A stretch of 64,000 bases of DNA from the NCBI RefSeq assembly GCF_014529535.1, contig NC_050735.1, positions 5,219,739 through 5,283,738 on the forward strand. The letters run 5' to 3'. This stretch comes from Bradysia coprophila. Lineage: Eukaryota; Arthropoda; Insecta; Diptera; Sciaridae. Within the stretch, counting starts at the first letter, position 1, and the number at the start of each line of letters is the position of its first letter. Below are positions 19,758-31,453 of the stretch, in pieces. The translations under genes were made by a program, and so were the position numbers. The notes under the pieces are model-generated. The model was not told the DNA's origin, ran no database searches, and was given only the letters and a program-made list of their open reading frames with translations.

Positions 19758-20293
19758 TATGTTATTTGGAAGTGCCACTTCATAAGAAACTTAGCTGGAG
19801 AAAAACGACAACAAATAATTTGCATAAGAACCTTAAGTTTCTTCTGCAAAGGGCAGAGTAGAAAATTTTTGCCTCTGTGATTAACTTTCATTAAGCATTA
19901 GTAGATACTTTTAAAACCAATCCTCTAAGCGTAAGTCGTTGTCATTACCAATGAACGTCAACACAAGGTATGGTCGAATGTCAAACTATGTAGCGGAGGT
20001 TTGTATGAACAGACCATACCTGGTTTGTACATTCAATGGTCACTGCTAACATTATCAAATAGTTCCATTCGAAAATCGAATTCGAATGTCTATTACAAAT
20101 TTTACAGCGAATTACGGCAACACTGCTACTCTTTATAAATAATATGGCGCTTGGTTGAAAAGTTTGGTTGAAAATCGGCTTCTTTATGTGAATTCAATTT
20201 TCAGTATCAGTTTTTCGAGATTTTGTGCGTAAATAAAGTTCAATTTATTGTAATCGTTAATATTAAGTAGTTTAGAAATCGTTTCTTGTCAAA
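19758..20293. other. Spacer upstream of the TP53BP1-like gene
   Basis: A decayed inverted repeat with GGTATGGTC and GACCATACC cores lies at about 19948-20040. The promoter and 5' UTR of the TP53BP1-like gene must lie to its right. No TATA box was recognised. Confidence 0.4.
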
Positions 20294-23200
20294 ATGGAAG
20301 ATCAAGCTTCATTGCAACTGGATCTGATAGGTAATATTAAAAATCTTTTTTTTTTTGCTGGCGTCAAACATAATTTTTACCGGATTTTTGTGTGTGTGTT
20401 CCGTCTTTTTATTATAGAAATGAAATTGCAGTTTTCGTATTAGAATTATTTTGATCATTATCTCAAAGTGTTTGCTTTGAATGAATTGAATGTATAAACA
20501 AGCTGCAGGAAGAGCTAGTAAATTGATATTTAGGGCGGTAAAAAAAAGTGGCGGCGGAAATTTCCGCTTCGAGGTGTTTTTTTTTTGCCGAGAAGACATT
20601 TTGAAGTTTATTACCTACGACAGAATTGTTTTCCTATTTTTACGACTGTTTTCTATCGAACAAGAAATCATCATCGTGTCATTTAGGACCATTGACCTTT
20701 ACAAACGTAACCAATGGTCCATGCGGCTATTCTTGACTCTTTTTTCGCATTGAATTTCTGAGCCACTTTTCTTTCACCAACATTTCAATATACATAAAGT
20801 ACCAATATATGTCGCACAACGAACAAATAACAATCGGTTTGTACGACATGTCATGTCGAGATCGCAGCATTTCCCCTGTTACATCAACTTCAATTAACAT
20901 TTTACAAATTAAATGCGAACGTCGCTCATTAAATTCGATTGTTTGTTGATTGCATTTTAAGGTTATGTATTGCCGGAAGTGCAAATACGAGAGAGACTTA
21001 CGCTTGATTGTTACGTATATATGTTAGGGCAAGGGTATTAACCATATAAACATACAGTTCGTTGCAGAGATCATAATTGATAACAAATAGGCGGTGATAG
21101 AGGAGAGGGAATTGTAGCATAAATTGCCATCATTCTATGTGCACAGGTTATATGTGCCGGTCCGATATCGTACGCACATTTCTTCTTTTACTTCAACTAC
21201 GCAAACAAACAAACTTCTAATCGACAACCGTTCGGTTTCAGATAACGGACTATCGCACAATGGAAACAATTTAGCCGAAATGGAAATTTCCGACACATTT
21301 CAAACACAGAAAACTGTCGAACACTCAATGGACGTTGACGGTTCTTTGGATATCACGAAAAAAGTTCAAAACTCATCGAATGGCGTTGAGCAAGCGATTA
21401 CAGCCGAACCGGTTGACAGTCATCAGGATGATGACTTAATCCGTGAACTGGAACAATTCGAGGGTACGAAAAAAGATGACGACGTCGCACTGCCCAAGCC
21501 GTCGACCGCAGAAAACGGAAGCAAGCTGCAGGACACCAGTGATTTGTTGAAGGACTTGGAAAGTGATTCGCCGTGTCCGGGCCCATCGGAAGCGGAAATT
21601 GCGCCAATCGATGCGATTGTTGCCAGTGAACTTATGGAAGTTGACCCGGCGAAAAAGTCAGACGATGGTCAGGTGGACTCAACCACTCAATCGTCAAATA
21701 AACGAAAACAGTCGGTGGACAGCTTCGTTGAGAGTGTTCCGAAGCGAGCCAATATTGATAATGCGGCCGAGAAGTCCAATGCTGCAGAAGTGTCGACCGC
21801 AGACACACAGAAATCCACCAGCGAAATTGATTCGGACACTGAATTGAAATTGCTGCAAGAGAATTCCGACGGCGAAGTATCTATGTCAGATGTGGTTGAC
21901 GCCATTACTTCGACATCTACTGTCGCAAAATCGATCGCGACAACACCAAATGATGTTACATCCGACGAAAAGCTAGTCGCCAAAACTATTCCATCGAACG
22001 AGGATCCCGTGGTATCCTCTTCTGGCAATGTGGAAGTCAAGAACGTTCAGAAATCCGACGCTTCTAAGAGCGACATTGTCGACAATATTGCAAAAAGTAC
22101 TACATCCAAAGGCGACGATCAAGTGTCGTCGAATAAAATGAACGACACGACTGAGGTAATGGAACAAGATTTAAACGAGACCATTGAAGCTGATCGCATT
22201 ACTGAAAATGACGCAAATGTGACGACCAATTCATCATCCGCTAAAAGTCAAGTTGAATTGCCAGCACTTGATAAAACAAGTGAAACTGTCGTCAGTTCAC
22301 AACCGGATCCGGTTGATTCCAGTGAGCCAGAGCCGACATCAATGCAAATCGGTAATAACATTTTATCAGTTACACCAGTTCGTTGATTGAGTGGCTAACG
22401 TTCCTTTTCGTACCATATTTTCTTTCAGACACTGACACCAAGTCTCAGTCCAACGATGCCACACAAAAATGCAACGGCCTATCAAATGCTGATGCAGAGA
22501 GCAAGGCTGACAGCAAAACTGCACCCGCTTCGGAAACATTACCCGACAGTGGAAAGCCCGATGTGACTCCAGAACCAATTCCAGTTGAACGGATCTTTGA
22601 CATTCGCGTTTTCTACGACGGCACCGAACTGAAATCATTGACAGTCGAACGATCGGAACAGTCGGCTGATGTGGTGGTTGCATCATCTGAGCCAACTAAG
22701 CACACTGCCAACGGTGTGGTCGAACTGTGTAATTTTATGATCAATCACTTTAGTGCAATGAAACAGACCCTCAATGTTGACGATGTGTCGACGCCAAAGG
22801 GAACACAACGTGGCCGAGGATCGGCAAAGAAAAGCACTACACCATCAAGCACCACTCCGAAAGCAGCAGCAAAACGAAGTTCAACATCCAAACGATCGCT
22901 AGACAAAGCCGAGGTCGATGAGTCTGAATCCAAGCCGAAACAATCCAAGAACAGTAGCAACAAGTCTGCCGATGACGATGAGTTGGAAGAAGCTAAAGGA
23001 GATTGTTGCCTGGCTAGATGGACAGACCGAAAGTACTATGCTGGACGTGTGATCGAGGAAAAACCGAGCAACAAATTCTCGGTCCTGTTCGAAGACGGAG
23101 CACTGAAAACTCTGGCCGCCGAAGTTATTGTTTTCGGAACCGGTAACATTCTGCCACTGAAAGACCATTCGGTACACGTTCTGGTTTCGGACGATACATA

Positions 23201-26200
23201 TGAGCCCGGAATTGTGACACAAATTGACAGCGAAGGTGGCGAAGTTATGTACACGGTAGCGGCCGAGTCGAAAACAGTGACATGCACCTCGTCCGACATT
23301 TACCTGATGGAGGACCAGGCAAAGGTCATTATCAATTCCATCAAAACGACCGAATCGTTAAAATCACCGGAAACGCCATCATCAAAACGTACCGGACGAT
23401 TGCCGGCAAAATTGGAGGAAACATTGAGCGCACGTTCATCGCGTGGAAAGAAGAGCCTGTCGTCACCCGAACCCGGGTTCTCCGGTGACGCTGATACGAA
23501 AAAGACCGGTCGACGATCCAATAAAAGGTAAATTTGTTTTGTTTTACTGATCAACCTAAAATTTAGGGTACTCTATCTCTCTCTATCTCTGTGTGTGCGC
23601 TAATTTGGCCAACCTTTTTCATAATTTGTTTTTTTTCGTTTCGTTTTAAATATCACACAACTTTTATTCCCCCACCCCACCCCTATGAACAAGGTCTGAT
23701 AAATTTAAAATCGTCTTTTTTTGTGTCAATCTATTAATTACTGACGACCGTTACAATTTTGTGTAAATATGAGTATACCAATCATAAGAAGGTGTAATTG
23801 GGTTTTATTAACAATTTATTGTCGATTTAGTAAGTTTAAGTAAATGAAAATACAAATAAATTGTACACACGACTGAACGGAAAATATGTAAAGGAATAAA
23901 GACGGTCAACGAGACAAATGATTTCATCAGATAAAGTTTGCGAAAATGGAACTTCCGCCTATTCCCAGAACTGATGCTGAAGACGGAAAATGCTGATGTA
24001 GGGACTGGTCTTCCGTTTGATAAATTTTCCAGACAATTTTAGCTTCCCACTTCGCATTTCGGTTCAACGACCCCTCTACCGTTGATATATTCTCTGTATC
24101 AATTGTTGTTTCGAGGTTTTTTCATTCACTCAACTATCCAATGAAGCAACAACTCCAAATGCGTCAAATGCGCTTAAAAAACGATTCACGAACAACACAA
24201 GCTCTTTTCACTTTTTACGAAGTGGGTTCGATATGGTGCTCTGAGTGTGAGTCCGTTGGCAACGATCACCACAAGATTCCGATGCATTTCATAAAAAAAA
24301 ACGGCGACAGGATTGTAGTTATTGTCGGTGTGATCGGTGTCCCGGGTGGCGTCAGTTCAAAACACAAGTCCATTGCTCTCCATCACTCATTGTTATATCA
24401 AAAGAAGGAAAGAAAGTTTCCTCACATCCGCGAGTAGTCAAGTACTCCTGATGAATCCAGTGGTGATCGGGAAAAGTGTTTTATACTCAGGATGCACCCA
24501 CAATCTTAGCCCACTAATCCTTCAATGAAAATTCTAAAAGTTTCAAAATTATCGCCATCTGTACAGCGAGATACAGTTTCCTTGATGAACCAATTCGAAA
24601 TTCCACTTTTGTTCGATTTTTGATTCATGTCCACAACGGAATCGTTGAATCGTATTAATTTGAATGAATTCTTTGAATGTATTGAGTCTGATGTGTAGCA
24701 TCGGTTGGATTGGAATCAGCAAGATCACCGACTGTCATAGATGGAGTAGCAGTGTACCAAACACGAAGTGAAGTCGAAGTAAAATACGATTTATTTTGGC
24801 TTCAACGTGAATTCAGTTCATCTCTATGCGCTACGGAGCCTAATTTTAGGAATTTTTATTCTGAAAAGTTTCAGAATATTCTGAAAAAGTTCCGAAAAAT
24901 TTCTGATTTTTTCCGGATTTTGTCAGAATTTTTCAGAAATGAAATTCCCAAAATAAGTTGATCGTCAATGTATAAACCGAGAATAAGCAGTCGAACCACC
25001 AGTACAGGTTAACATATCTTTTTTTGTGCAATTTATTTGTATTTCCTTAATGTCATCAATGTAAACGGTTTTATGGTATGTCCCTCGTAATGGTAATTGT
25101 TATTTTAAACAGAAAAGAGTTTTTTGAATTGAATATCAGAAATAATTTTTTTTTTCATACATTTTCCCCATCCCGAAACGTAGATATAGTAAAGGACTGT
25201 ATAAGTGTTGATCGTCGATAAAAGGAAAATGAAACAAGAAAATGATGCAGCCAATTAGTTTTCTAAGAATAATTTTTAGTTGATTTTTAGTTTTGAAAAA
25301 AAAAAGAAAAAGAAAAAAACATTTTTTGACCGTACTGTAACTCAGAAAAGTGTGCTAGAGCCAGTCAAAAATATTAAATTCCATTTTCAAGTTTATTCAG
25401 TAATGTAATCGAATCCTTAACCTTGACATGTGTTTATCATAAAATTTTTTAGAGAGAATAATAAGAAAATGGATGGTAAAATCAGAAAATAAAAATGAGT
25501 AAACAGACAATGTAAGAATGAGACATTTCTCTTGAATAGAACTCGTAATAAAACATTACTAAAATTATTGATTAAAGAACAAACTTAAAAAAAAAACAGC
25601 AAAAACAAGTAGATATTGAATGTAATAATAAACGCCCACACACGCATATTACAACTACTCAAGAATGAAATCGATGATGTAACCTAAACCAAGAATTGGT
25701 TTATCACATTCTCGATCCAAATCAATCAATATTGTGGTCGATCGATGTGAATTTGATCGATCGATCTTTCTGTGTTAGTATCATTTTCCGGTTTATTTAA
25801 ATAAATACAAAAGAAAAACAAAATCTTTTCTCTCGTTTAGTTTCATTGAAAGGAAATGAAGATGAAGATAACAAACCAACTGTATTGGATTTTAGATACA
25901 TTCTATTCATTAAATTATAAAAAAAAGGAAAAACAATATTTGATGCAAATAAACTTGAAATCTATGTAATTTTCGAATTGTTTGTGATGTCATGTGAAGA
26001 ATCTGAGAGTTGCTTCTATGGATGATATTTGTCATTTAAAAAAAAAACTTTTGCAAAAGACGAGGTCTTGTTAACTAAGACTCTGAACACGACTGAGCCT
26101 GAAACTTACTTGATCAGAACTGATTTGACCTGAACTGAAATGAAATGAAAATTTTTAAGGCCAATTCATGGTCGTATACATCGCAAATATGTGAGGAGCC

Positions 26201-28642
26201 ATGAACTGGCATTAAGAGCAATGGACTCTAGCCTACATTTAGGCGGAAAAATATTCGTTTTTTTTTATGATTTCTCTGAAACAAAATCTTTTTTTGGAAA
26301 TGTAAAACTATTGAAGCACGCAAAAATGTGTTACTTTTCAAGGAAAAATTGGTTTGTGGGTGATAACCAACTCCAAGTGGGTTAAGTTGTGACTAACAAA
26401 CCAATTTTTCCTTTAAAAGTAACACATTTTTGCGTGCTTCAATAGTTTTACTTTCTCGAAAGAAGATTTTGACTCAGAGAAATCATTAATTGGAATCTTA
26501 ATTCGAATGTTCAATGTAAAATGGAAAATCTTATTTTAAGAAAATATGACCACCTGGCCAGGTCGGGTCGGTTCAGGCTATTTATTATCAGATGAAATCA
26601 GGTCTCAGGTTAAATCAGATTTCATGCTTTCGGATCTGGTTCCGAGCAGGGCTTATTTTTGTGAATTTTGATTGTAAAAATATTCAGAATTGTTTTTAAA
26701 ATTAAAATTGGCAAGAATGGACCTTGGTTTCTAGCCTTATTATAGGCAGAGTTTCTTAGATCGCTGGAACAGGAAAAGCGAAAATTTCGCTAAGTTCCGC
26801 CGTGTTTTCATTCGTCAATTCAGTAATTTCATAACATTGGATTAGACTTATCGTTCCCAGAATATTTTAAATTTTTTTGTGTTTAATAATTGTATTTTCG
26901 TCTTTGCATGAGAGAAACAGTCTGTGTATCCTGAGTCATGGTCTATATCTTAAATTTCTTAATTCACAAATTAAGGAATTTTATGGAAGTTGTTAGAATT
27001 AATTGCTAAAAATAAGCCTTGCTCCTGACATTCTGAGTTGACTTTCGCGGGGTGCAAAGTTCGATGGTTTTCGTAATTGTTTGGAAATTACTGTTTTGAC
27101 CACCGCGGTTTGGAAGAACCGCATTGTTTTTACGAGTTTTAAAAACTTGTAACTTTGCTGAAACATATCAAATGAGTTTTACAGCACCGACATTTAAGAA
27201 AAGTCCATCAATGTTACACTTTCGGCTTAAACCGAATTGAAGACAAAAGATCCAGTAAAATTTCCATTTTCTTGGTAACCGATGCTACAAAAACTTTGTA
27301 CTTCGCAAAAACCTATCTTAATATCCTTAGTAAGTTAAATCTGTGCCACGCCCAATACCCATTGATTGAATGTTCGGTGAAAAAATGATGTATCCGTCCC
27401 AATCTATGTTTTCTGTTTCAATATTCTCAATTTAATTTTGTTTGTTTCGCTCTCAGACCGTCGCCGTCGTCACTCGTTCGTTTATCTGAGAGCAGCGATT
27501 TATCTGATTCAGTTGAGGAATTGTCGCGTATAAATAGCGATACGGCATTAGAAGGAATCAATGGAGTTCAGCCGGAACTTCAAAATACCCCGAAAGAAAG
27601 TCGAATCCATAGTAAGTTTTATTTTCATGATTTTTTTTTGTTTGTTTGCTTATTTTAACGGACTCCTAATTTTCGACTCAATAGAACTCCAATTGATTGC
27701 TGAACGTAAATATTCAGCAGAAAGTCTTGATGATCTCGTAGGACCGATGCCGAAGCAAAAGGATCTATTCGCTGGATCCATTTTCATTCTTACTTGCACT
27801 ATACCGATACCCATTAAACAAGCCCGTGAGACTGAAGTAAGCGACGGATTTTCATATCACTCTTGAGTATTTTCTGACCATCTCAACCAATGATTTTGTA
27901 GACAAATGGCCAGCGATTCGGCTCAACTCCATTTCTCAAAGACTATTTGCGTTCTCAAATTGAAATGGGCGGCGGCACAGTGTACAGATTTTTTGAGGAA
28001 ATTCCGAAAACCAAATATCGAAATTGTAAATTAATTGCTCATCATCCATGTACGACGGCGAAATATGTTCAATGTCTGGCGGCTAATATTACGGTAAGTC
28101 GATTGTTGAACCGAAATTAATGCGTTCGTCGTTCTTTCCTACTGTTCCATTAAAACACAAAATCAATCATGCAGCCAGTTTCCCACGATTGGATCATCGA
28201 ATGTTGTCGACAGAATGAACTACTGAAATGTGACGAATTCGTTTTCCCTTCCGGTTGGTCGCTGGTTGACGAAACATACGTCAATTGGAGAGTAAAGCGA
28301 TCGAAAGAATCTGCATCGCGCGCCAGTACAAAGGCGTTGAGAAACAAAGTCATCCTAATTGCTAGCCAACACAAGGATTACTCAACGTTTTGGCAACGCG
28401 TTTGTACATTATCCGGCAGTAAGATACACGTCATTGAATCGTTGGAAGACATAAAGGATAGGACCAAAGGTATTATGCTCGCCGATGACGATTTTCCGGA
28501 GGAGATCAAAGCAAAGGCTGAACATTATCAAATTCCCGTCGTATCGACTGTCTGGGTCGTCCAATCGCTAATTATGGGCTATGCGATCGAACCGGATTCG
28601 AATCCAAAATTAAGATTGCCCGACGACGATGAAGAGTACTGA
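20294..28642 (+). CDS. TP53BP1-like DNA-damage-response protein (Tudor plus tandem BRCT)
   Basis: A chromatin reader that in vertebrates binds H4K20me2 at double-strand breaks and favours end joining. Exons are 20294-20330, 21242-22351, 22429-23527, 27457-27611, 27685-27836, 27902-28093 and 28175-28642. Every junction keeps phase and the total is 3213 nt, 1070 aa, shorter than human 53BP1 (~1970 aa). Residues 1-550 are low-complexity, Ser/Asp/Glu-rich, with several SQ/TQ sites of the kind ATM/ATR phosphorylate. The tandem Tudor spans about 572-690, with cage-like W580, Y586, F603 and D605; the position equivalent to human Y1523 is A607. A basic Ser-rich linker follows. BRCT1 is about 828-950 (LFAGSIFIL start, SHDWIIECC end) and BRCT2 about 955-1065 (STVWVVQSLIMG). 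Intron 3 is 3.9 kb. The upstream 21124 ATG frame is intron read-through, not my chosen start. Confidence 0.9.
20331..21241 (+). other. Intron 1 of the TP53BP1-like gene
   Basis: This 911-base intron has a GTAATA donor and a pyrimidine-rich GTTTCAG acceptor. The frame of exon 2 stays open back to 21124, so an alternative first exon cannot be excluded. No repeats of note. Confidence 0.6.
23528..27456 (+). other. Long intron 3 of the TP53BP1-like gene
   Basis: This 3.9-kb AT-rich intron separates the Tudor exon from the BRCT exons. It holds a CTCTAT microsatellite near 23573-23590, a TTTCAGAAT-rich degenerate repeat at about 24855-24955, AATAAA motifs near 23855 and 23896, and a hairpin element at 26267-26486. 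No nested gene was recognised. Confidence 0.6.
26267..26486. mobile_element. Hairpin MITE inside intron 3
   Basis: The arms of about 95 bases (26267-26362 and 26394-26486) are nearly perfect reverse complements over GAAGCACGCAAAAATGTGTT and its surroundings. The ~30-base loop is unique. No target duplication could be read. Confidence 0.7.
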
Positions 28643-29921
28643 AAAAAAAGTTTACGTTAAAAATGTTCCACTGTTAAAACGGTTAAGTTCGCAATTCTTG
28701 AATTTATTATTCTAGTCGTTGGTACTTAATCGCGAAAATTATGTACAAATTTTCTCAAGTTTATAAATATTTTCTTTATTATTCCTTTTTGTTGAACCAA
28801 ACGCGTCGCGAAAAAAAAATCGTATTTAAAATCGTCCTTGCATTTTTCTTCCCCGTCCCCCACTACACAGAAAAGCTCTTGGAGAAATTAGTTAGACAGA
28901 AGTTACCAATCATGGAGACTCACTTGATGGAACACAAATCTCTATCAACCAAAGACAACAATGTTTCAAGAACGGTCTAAGAACGATTCTTGAAATTCCT
29001 GAAATTCTTTAATGTTCTCAAAAATTTCCGAAATTCTTGAAATTTTCGACGAAAAAAATTCTGAAAATTCTGAAAATAGCCTGGCTTAAGGGACGTGGAT
29101 GCTTCACTCGAATTGTACAGTTTGTTCACCTTAAGAAAACAATTTTTTTGATTTGTCAGAGTTTTAAAAGTCATCGATGATATCAATCAATTCTGAAATC
29201 AAGGCGCAAAGTCGCTTTCAAATTGTGTGTCAAAATATCATAAACTTTAAACTACTGAATGGCTTAACATCCAAAACACCGTATCGCGTTATTTGTGTGC
29301 TTTGAAGAGCTATCGAAAGCTTTGAGCTTTCCTTGGATTCCATTGGAAAGGTGTGACGTTACGTGGAATACGAAAAAAGCTAAAAGCTCTCGAAAGCTAT
29401 TTAAAAATCGGATACAAATGTGATTCGGTGTTTTAGCTTAAAACGGCAGAACACTAATCCTTTTTCAAAAATGGAGGACCGCAGTAACGCTCACGACTTG
29501 TCGTGAAAGCTATTCAGTAAAAAATTGCTTTTTAATTGGTCATTTCTTCCAATCAGCAACTTTGATTTAAAATGGTAAGATGAGGAAACAGTTTCTTCAG
29601 GTCGGCGTTCTGAATTCGTGGATAGATTCTCCAGAGGAGTCTTTTCCCGAATAATGTTCAATCCCAATCCCGAGCTCCGACTCTTCAAATTTTTTAGAAC
29701 AACTTCACTCCATTAACCTTTAGCCTTTAACCAGCAAAATGATGCAAAATTATGTGAGATGCTTAGGTATGCAACGATTCCGGTTCATTCCGGGTAATAA
29801 GTTACAGATTTATTTGGCACAATTATACCAAACATTTATACGAGTTGCCCAACTACATCACGAACCTCAATTGCCAAAAGTTCCATCCAGAATTCTATTT
29901 CCATGAGCGTATTAACACAGA
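28643..29921. other. Intergenic region between the TP53BP1-like gene and the deiminase fragment
   Basis: About 1.3 kb, AT-rich. A degenerate TTCTGAAAATTC-like low-complexity repeat occupies about 28985-29080, related in style to those at 24.9 kb and 49.1 kb. No gene recognised. Confidence 0.45.
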
Positions 29922-30374
29922 CTAGCCCACCTTCGTGATATTCCAAAATGAATTTTGTGTGACTAGAGGTTGTTCATGGGTTGCACAGTGAATGCCTCCA
30001 CCACCACTGGCAAGTGTGCTTATCAAAACGGAAATGATTTGCCTGTCGGGAAACAGTCCCTGAAGTGTTGTCTTCGCCCTTGCATCTGCATCAGTGTCAC
30101 CAAATGCTGGCATGATTATAGCCCCATTGTCAATAAGGAAATTGGCGTACGATGAGAGAAAGGTGGTTGCATTGCCTTTGATAATTATCTTATCTGGGTC
30201 TGGTTCAACCAAATCAATCACTTGAAAGGGATTGCCATCAACATCCGTGGAACGTTTAAGAACCGCTGATGCGTCATCCGATGAAATGGACCAAACGTCT
30301 GGTTCCTGTCCCGGGAACGGTCGATTAATTATGACAACACCAAGTCGAACGACGAATCTCGAAACAAAAATCAC
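29922..30374 (-). pseudogene. C-terminal fragment of an agmatine deiminase / bacterial-type PAD family enzyme
   Basis: Family members hydrolyse agmatine (or peptidyl-arginine) guanidino groups with a catalytic Cys. The last ~145 codons match the end of the family. An RFV-x-x-GVVIINRP strand is followed by SYANFLIDNGAIIMPAFGD. Next comes the LFPDRQI region, and the frame ends with the catalytic GGGGIHCATHEQP, where Cys is retained. The stop at 29922-29924 sits where family proteins normally end. The N-terminal two thirds, including the other catalytic residues, are missing: no matching frame was found upstream, and a MITE lies 35 bases away. The fragment may be a terminal exon (acceptor near 30360, TTTCGAG, is weak) or a pseudogene. 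The family is mostly bacterial and plant, so an insect copy suggests lateral transfer. That is inference. Confidence 0.7.
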
Positions 30375-30398
30375 CTTTTATAGTTATTTGTGTATCGG

Positions 30399-30560
30399 TT
30401 TTGGACGGGGTAGGGTAATCTCGCACACCACACAAATTCATGGTGTGCGAGATTCACATCTAAGTGGTGAATCTCGCACAGTCATGACTTTTCGTTACAT
30501 GTCGTAAAAGGACGCATACTATGATCGCGTGTGCGAGATTCCCCGACACCTTTTGGACGG
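30399..30560. mobile_element. MITE with 10-bp target duplication
   Basis: The element is 30409-30550 (142 bp). Its ends pair as GGTAGGGTAATCTCGCACAC against GTGTGCGAGATTCCCC, and further ATCTCGCAC blocks lie inside. TTTTGGACGG flanks it on both sides (30399-30408 and 30551-30560). A 9-10 bp duplication is typical of Mutator-like elements; that assignment is inference. Confidence 0.78.
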
Positions 30561-31453
30561 ATGCGAAAGTGCCTAAAATCAATTTGAATATCTCGTCTTT
30601 TACTTGCTACCCGTGTTATGGTCTAAGAATATATTTTCTTTTGGCCATAAACACATAGGGAACAAGAACACTTATTCGATCGAGAGTTAGAAACTTGATT
30701 TCACCACTCGTGGTTCAGCTTCGTTCCAGATTCACGTGCCGTTGAATCTCTACAAGATAAGAAGCCACCAAAAGTTGACAGAATTTATTCTGTCCTTATA
30801 CAGGATTTTGTTGACAGTATCTCGTTCTAAGTTTCGAATTATTGATTGAAGAATCCAGTGTAGATTCAAGTCGTTGCGTTCTTAACCAGAACGTTTTTGC
30901 AAAGTGGATCACAATGGTTGCCCAAAACTCATGGATTAACATATTAGAAACCCACCACCATCTATCGTGATGGCGAAGGCAAGGGTGCCAGAGCACCGCA
31001 TGACATTTCAGTCAATCCACCAAAACACGAATACACCAAAACAAATCGCGTTAATCGCATGAAGCGAAAGTGGAGATGAAATGCTGTTTCGACCTCCGGA
31101 TACAGTGGCGGTCAGAGGTTAGCGTGGTCTACAATTTGAATATTTTCAAGTAAAAGTAAAGCAAGTAAAAGACGAAATATTCAAAATCTCAAAACTCCTT
31201 CATTTTCGTCCCCGACACATGAAAAAGTTATTTTGAATTCGAAAAGTAATTGGCACGCGAAATGTTCGATAATATGAAGGTTAGTAAGTGAACGAACAAC
31301 GACTTTCGAAATTCTAATTCGATCTGCGTAACCGACGACGTTGTTTTGTTTTTGATTCCTATTCTGTCGAAGGAAAAACGGTTGTTAATAAAATCTAAAA
31401 TTGAAATTAGTTCAAAGAATAGTTCGAATTTCAGAAGTATAATCGGTCACAAA
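30561..31453. other. Spacer upstream of Zwilch with a separated inverted repeat
   Basis: GAATATCTCGTCTTTTACTTG near 30588 recurs inverted near 31160 (CAAGTAAAAGACGAAATATTC), about 570 bases apart. This may be the end pair of a decayed element. No gene recognised. The Zwilch promoter must lie near the right edge. Confidence 0.4.

Noticed and set aside
21124..21241. Upstream ATG extending exon 2 of the 53BP1-like gene
   Set aside because: A good acceptor (GTTTCAG) at 21241 and a phase-matched 37-nt first exon at 20294 with a strong start context explain the frame better; kept only as an alternative.
24855..24955. TTTCAGAAT-rich segments at 24.9, 29.0 and 49.1 kb considered as a shared element
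   Set aside because: They share only a low-complexity AT-rich style without alignable length or edges.
30796..30996. Minus-strand frame upstream of the deiminase fragment considered as its N-terminal exon
   Set aside because: I could not match it to the family, and frames near it contain stops; not supported.
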